14,887 nt of DNA. Origin: Thermoflexus sp042408815. GTDB lineage: Bacteria > Chloroflexota > Anaerolineae > Thermoflexales > Thermoflexaceae. The stretch is taken from NCBI RefSeq assembly GCF_042408815.1, contig NZ_JBHOQR010000030.1, positions 1 to 14,887 on the forward strand, written 5' to 3'. Each line of letters begins with the position of its first letter. The stretch's first letter is position 1. Below the pieces are notes generated by a model. That model was not told the origin of the DNA. It searched no databases and saw only the letters and a program-made list of their open reading frames with translations. Position numbers and translations under genes: made by a program. Of this stretch, positions 12,985-14,887 are shown piece after piece.

Positions 12985-14847
12985 TTATGCGAACAGCACA
13001 TACTGGCGGAGGAAATCCAGAACCTCCTGATAGAAGGCGGTGATCGTCTCCGCGCGGCGCCAGCCATGCCCTTCCCCGGGATACAGGCGGTAAAGATGGG
13101 GAATGCCCCGCCGGCGCAGCGCCTCGGCGATAGCCTCGGCCTGGTGGGGCGGCACCACTCGATCCTCCGCCCCCTGGAAGATCGCTACCGGATCCTGGAT
13201 CCGATCGACGTGGAAGATGGGAGATCGCTCCCGATAGCGCTCGGCGGCCTCGGGCAGGGGTCCGACCAAGGAGTCCAAGTAGTGGGCTTCGAATTTATGG
13301 GTCTCCGCCGCCAGGGTGAATAGGTTGGCGACGCCGAAGAGGCAGATGCCGGCCCGAAAGAAGCCAGGATAGCGGATTAGGGTGTTGAGCACGGTATAGC
13401 CGCCGGCGCTGCCGCCCATGATCACCAGGCGCCGAGGATCTGCCAGCCTCCGCTCCACCAGCGCCTGGGCTCCGCCCACGGCGTCCTCGACGTCCAGCAG
13501 CCCCCACTGTCCTTTCAAGGCATCCCGATACCCACGGCCGTAGCCGGTGCTGCCCCGGTAGTTCACCTCCAGATAGGCGAAGCCCCGCGTGGCGAAGAAC
13601 TGGGCGTCCGGGTTGTAGTTCATCACCCGCTGGGAGGTGGGGCCGCCGTGGATGCTGATGAGGGCCGGGGGCAGGCCGGTTCTGATGGCCTCGGTAGAGG
13701 CCGGCGGGTAATACAGGCCGTGGACTGTCGTCCCATCGGGCGCCCGCCACTGGATGGTTTGAGGGAAGGAGAGCGCCTCCGGCGGGATCCGCTCCGCGCT
13801 GGCGAACCGGTGGACGCGGAGCCTGCCGTGCTCCCAGGTGACCACGCGGGGCGGGAGGATGGGGGAAGAGGCGATCATAGCCAGGGCTTCCCGGTCGGGG
13901 GCCACGGCGAGTTGCTCAAACCAGGTGTAGGGGTTGAGATCTAAGCGGGTGATCCTTCCGTCCAGATCCACGGCCTCCAGCAAGGCGAAGGCCTCCTCTT
14001 GGCGGCGGTAGAAGATTCGATCCCCCCGCGGGCTCCATCCGTAAACCCGCAACCCCTGGACCCAAGCGGGCGGCGCCAGGGTGGTCCCCTCCACCAAGAT
14101 CCGCCGGGCCCCGGTCTCCAGGTTCATCACCACCAGTGCATCCCATTCCCCGTCGGTGAGGATGTAGCTCAGGAAACGGCCGTCCGGGGAGAAAGCGGGC
14201 TGGAAGACCGGTGTGTGGGCGTCGCCGGCGACCACCTCGATCCGGGAGGGACGGGGGGGATCACCCTCCAGATGGGCCAGACCCAGGCGGGCTCCATCCC
14301 AGGGCATATTGGGATGATCCCATTCCACCCAGGCGATGAGAGGCCGGGTGGGGTGCCAGGTGGGTTGCATATAGAAATCCGCACCCTCGGCGGCCTTTTG
14401 CGGCCATCGGCGTCCTTCGACGTCCACCAGGGCCAGGAGGTCGGTCTTGCCGTCCGAGTACACATAGAGGACCCAGCGTCCATCGGGGGAGAGGGCCGGC
14501 GAGGCGGCGTTCCCGAAGGGTGGGGTGATGGGTCGGGGAAGCCCATGGGCCAGCGGGAGCCGATAGAGCCGGCCGTCCTCCCCGACGTAGATCACGAAGC
14601 CGTCTCCGGTGGTGAAATCACCGCCGCCATATCCGATGCGGGCCCGTGCCGATTCGATCTCCGTGAGCTCTCGGGACGGACCTTCATTCTCCTGGGCGAC
14701 CAGGACGCCGCGGCCGGAGCGTTCCTCCCGCCAAATCCGGGTGTGGCCCGAGCGATCCCATTGGACATCGGTGAGGCGGAGCACCGCGGCCATGCGCTCC
14801 GGGGCGAGCGGGCTGGGCCAAAGACCATAAGGGAGAACTCGACGCAT
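12985..14847 (-). CDS. S9-family serine peptidase (prolyl oligopeptidase / acylaminoacyl-peptidase-like)
   Basis: This 620-residue protein is a predicted peptide hydrolase built from an N-terminal beta-propeller (about residues 1-340) and a C-terminal alpha/beta hydrolase domain. The propeller shows WD40-like PD40 repeats such as PALSPDGRWVLYV, PAFSPDGRFLSYI and WSPRGDRIFY. The catalytic triad is Ser480 in GGSAGG, Asp562 in AEDRVVPP and His594 in GEGHGW, and the oxyanion-side motif HGGPTSQ lies ahead of them. No signal peptide is seen, so it should be cytoplasmic and act on short or N-acylated peptides that fit through the propeller. The ATG at 14847 is chosen because GAGAGG lies 4 bases upstream; earlier in-frame ATGs at 14859 and 14877 lack ribosome sites, and the latter overlaps a likely -10 box. 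It is convergent with the copper-protein gene. Confidence 0.94.
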   Translation of the reverse strand: MRRVLPYGLWPSPLAPERMAAVLRLTDVQWDRSGHTRIWREERSGRGVLVAQENEGPSRELTEIESARARIGYGGGDFTTGDGFVIYVGEDGRLYRLPLAHGLPRPITPPFGNAASPALSPDGRWVLYVYSDGKTDLLALVDVEGRRWPQKAAEGADFYMQPTWHPTRPLIAWVEWDHPNMPWDGARLGLAHLEGDPPRPSRIEVVAGDAHTPVFQPAFSPDGRFLSYILTDGEWDALVVMNLETGARRILVEGTTLAPPAWVQGLRVYGWSPRGDRIFYRRQEEAFALLEAVDLDGRITRLDLNPYTWFEQLAVAPDREALAMIASSPILPPRVVTWEHGRLRVHRFASAERIPPEALSFPQTIQWRAPDGTTVHGLYYPPASTEAIRTGLPPALISIHGGPTSQRVMNYNPDAQFFATRGFAYLEVNYRGSTGYGRGYRDALKGQWGLLDVEDAVGGAQALVERRLADPRRLVIMGGSAGGYTVLNTLIRYPGFFRAGICLFGVANLFTLAAETHKFEAHYLDSLVGPLPEAAERYRERSPIFHVDRIQDPVAIFQGAEDRVVPPHQAEAIAEALRRRGIPHLYRLYPGEGHGWRRAETITAFYQEVLDFLRQYVLFA

Positions 14848-14849
14848 GG

Positions 14850-14881
14850 AACCTCTCATCCGTGAGGTTAGGACCATTGTA
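14850..14881 (-). promoter_or_regulatory. -10 box and start-region hairpin of the peptidase gene
   Basis: TACAAT (14881-14876) is a likely -10 box; the -35 box would lie outside the window. The RNA would start near 14869, right at an inverted repeat AACCTC/GAGGTT (14869-14864 with 14855-14850). Its second arm contains the end of the GAGAGG ribosome site, so folding could hide it. Confidence 0.45.
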
Positions 14882-14887
14882 GTCCGA

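Noticed and set aside
1..14887. Mobile elements, CRISPR arrays, attachment sites, toxin-antitoxin or defence genes
   Set aside because: Read on both strands; no transposase, integrase, spaced direct repeats or known defence domains were seen. The tRNA has no adjacent repeated 3' end that would suggest an integration site.

Overview
The window looks like a high-GC, probably thermophilic bacterial chromosome. The branched-chain 2-oxoacid dehydrogenase genes, the lactate-dehydrogenase-like malate dehydrogenase, the lipid-anchored blue copper protein and the many Arg/Pro-rich proteins together suggest the phylum Chloroflexota (Thermoflexus/Anaerolineae-like). That assignment is inference from protein style, not from a marker gene. 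I see no IS element, integrase, phage gene, CRISPR array or defence system. The genes are mostly housekeeping.

Layout. Positions 1-4460 (minus strand) form one tight operon, read from right to left: a DUF169/COG2043 protein, then E1-alpha, E1-beta and E2 (cut by the left edge at residue 458) of a branched-chain 2-oxoacid dehydrogenase complex. The E3 gene is not in view. A candidate promoter at 4629-4658 and a foldable leader precede the operon. Diverging from it on the plus strand are fabI (enoyl-ACP reductase, 4930-5730) and a small unknown gene (5758-6126). Next comes a self-contained tRNA-Pro(GGG) unit with its own consensus promoter and a very strong intrinsic terminator (6315-6466). It is followed by a VTT/TVP38-type membrane protein (6592-7293), then malate dehydrogenase (7555-8490) closely followed by an unknown 233-residue protein (8495-9196). 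mutS lies on the minus strand (9327-11945). A blue-copper lipoprotein gene is on the plus strand (12332-12715), and an S9-family serine peptidase is on the minus strand (12985-14847), convergent with it.

How the genes work together. The dehydrogenase complex turns branched-chain 2-oxoacids into acyl-CoA starters and NADH, and FabI completes each fatty-acid elongation round. Their divergent placement around one control region (4461-4929) could link starter supply to fatty-acid synthesis, but this is inference. Malate dehydrogenase belongs to the TCA cycle. The copper lipoprotein probably carries electrons at the outer face of the membrane. mutS and the peptidase have no obvious link to their neighbours.

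The best leads are: (i) the DUF169 gene as first gene of a 2-oxoacid dehydrogenase operon; (ii) small inverted repeats framing the Shine-Dalgarno (SD) sequence at many of the starts; (iii) a dense cluster of dyads between the convergent genes at 12808-12937; (iv) an orphan hairpin plus T-tract at 12198-12229 between the divergent mutS and copper-protein genes; (v) alternative hairpins in the 139-base gap between E1-alpha and E1-beta. I did not find convincing evidence of a wholly new system.
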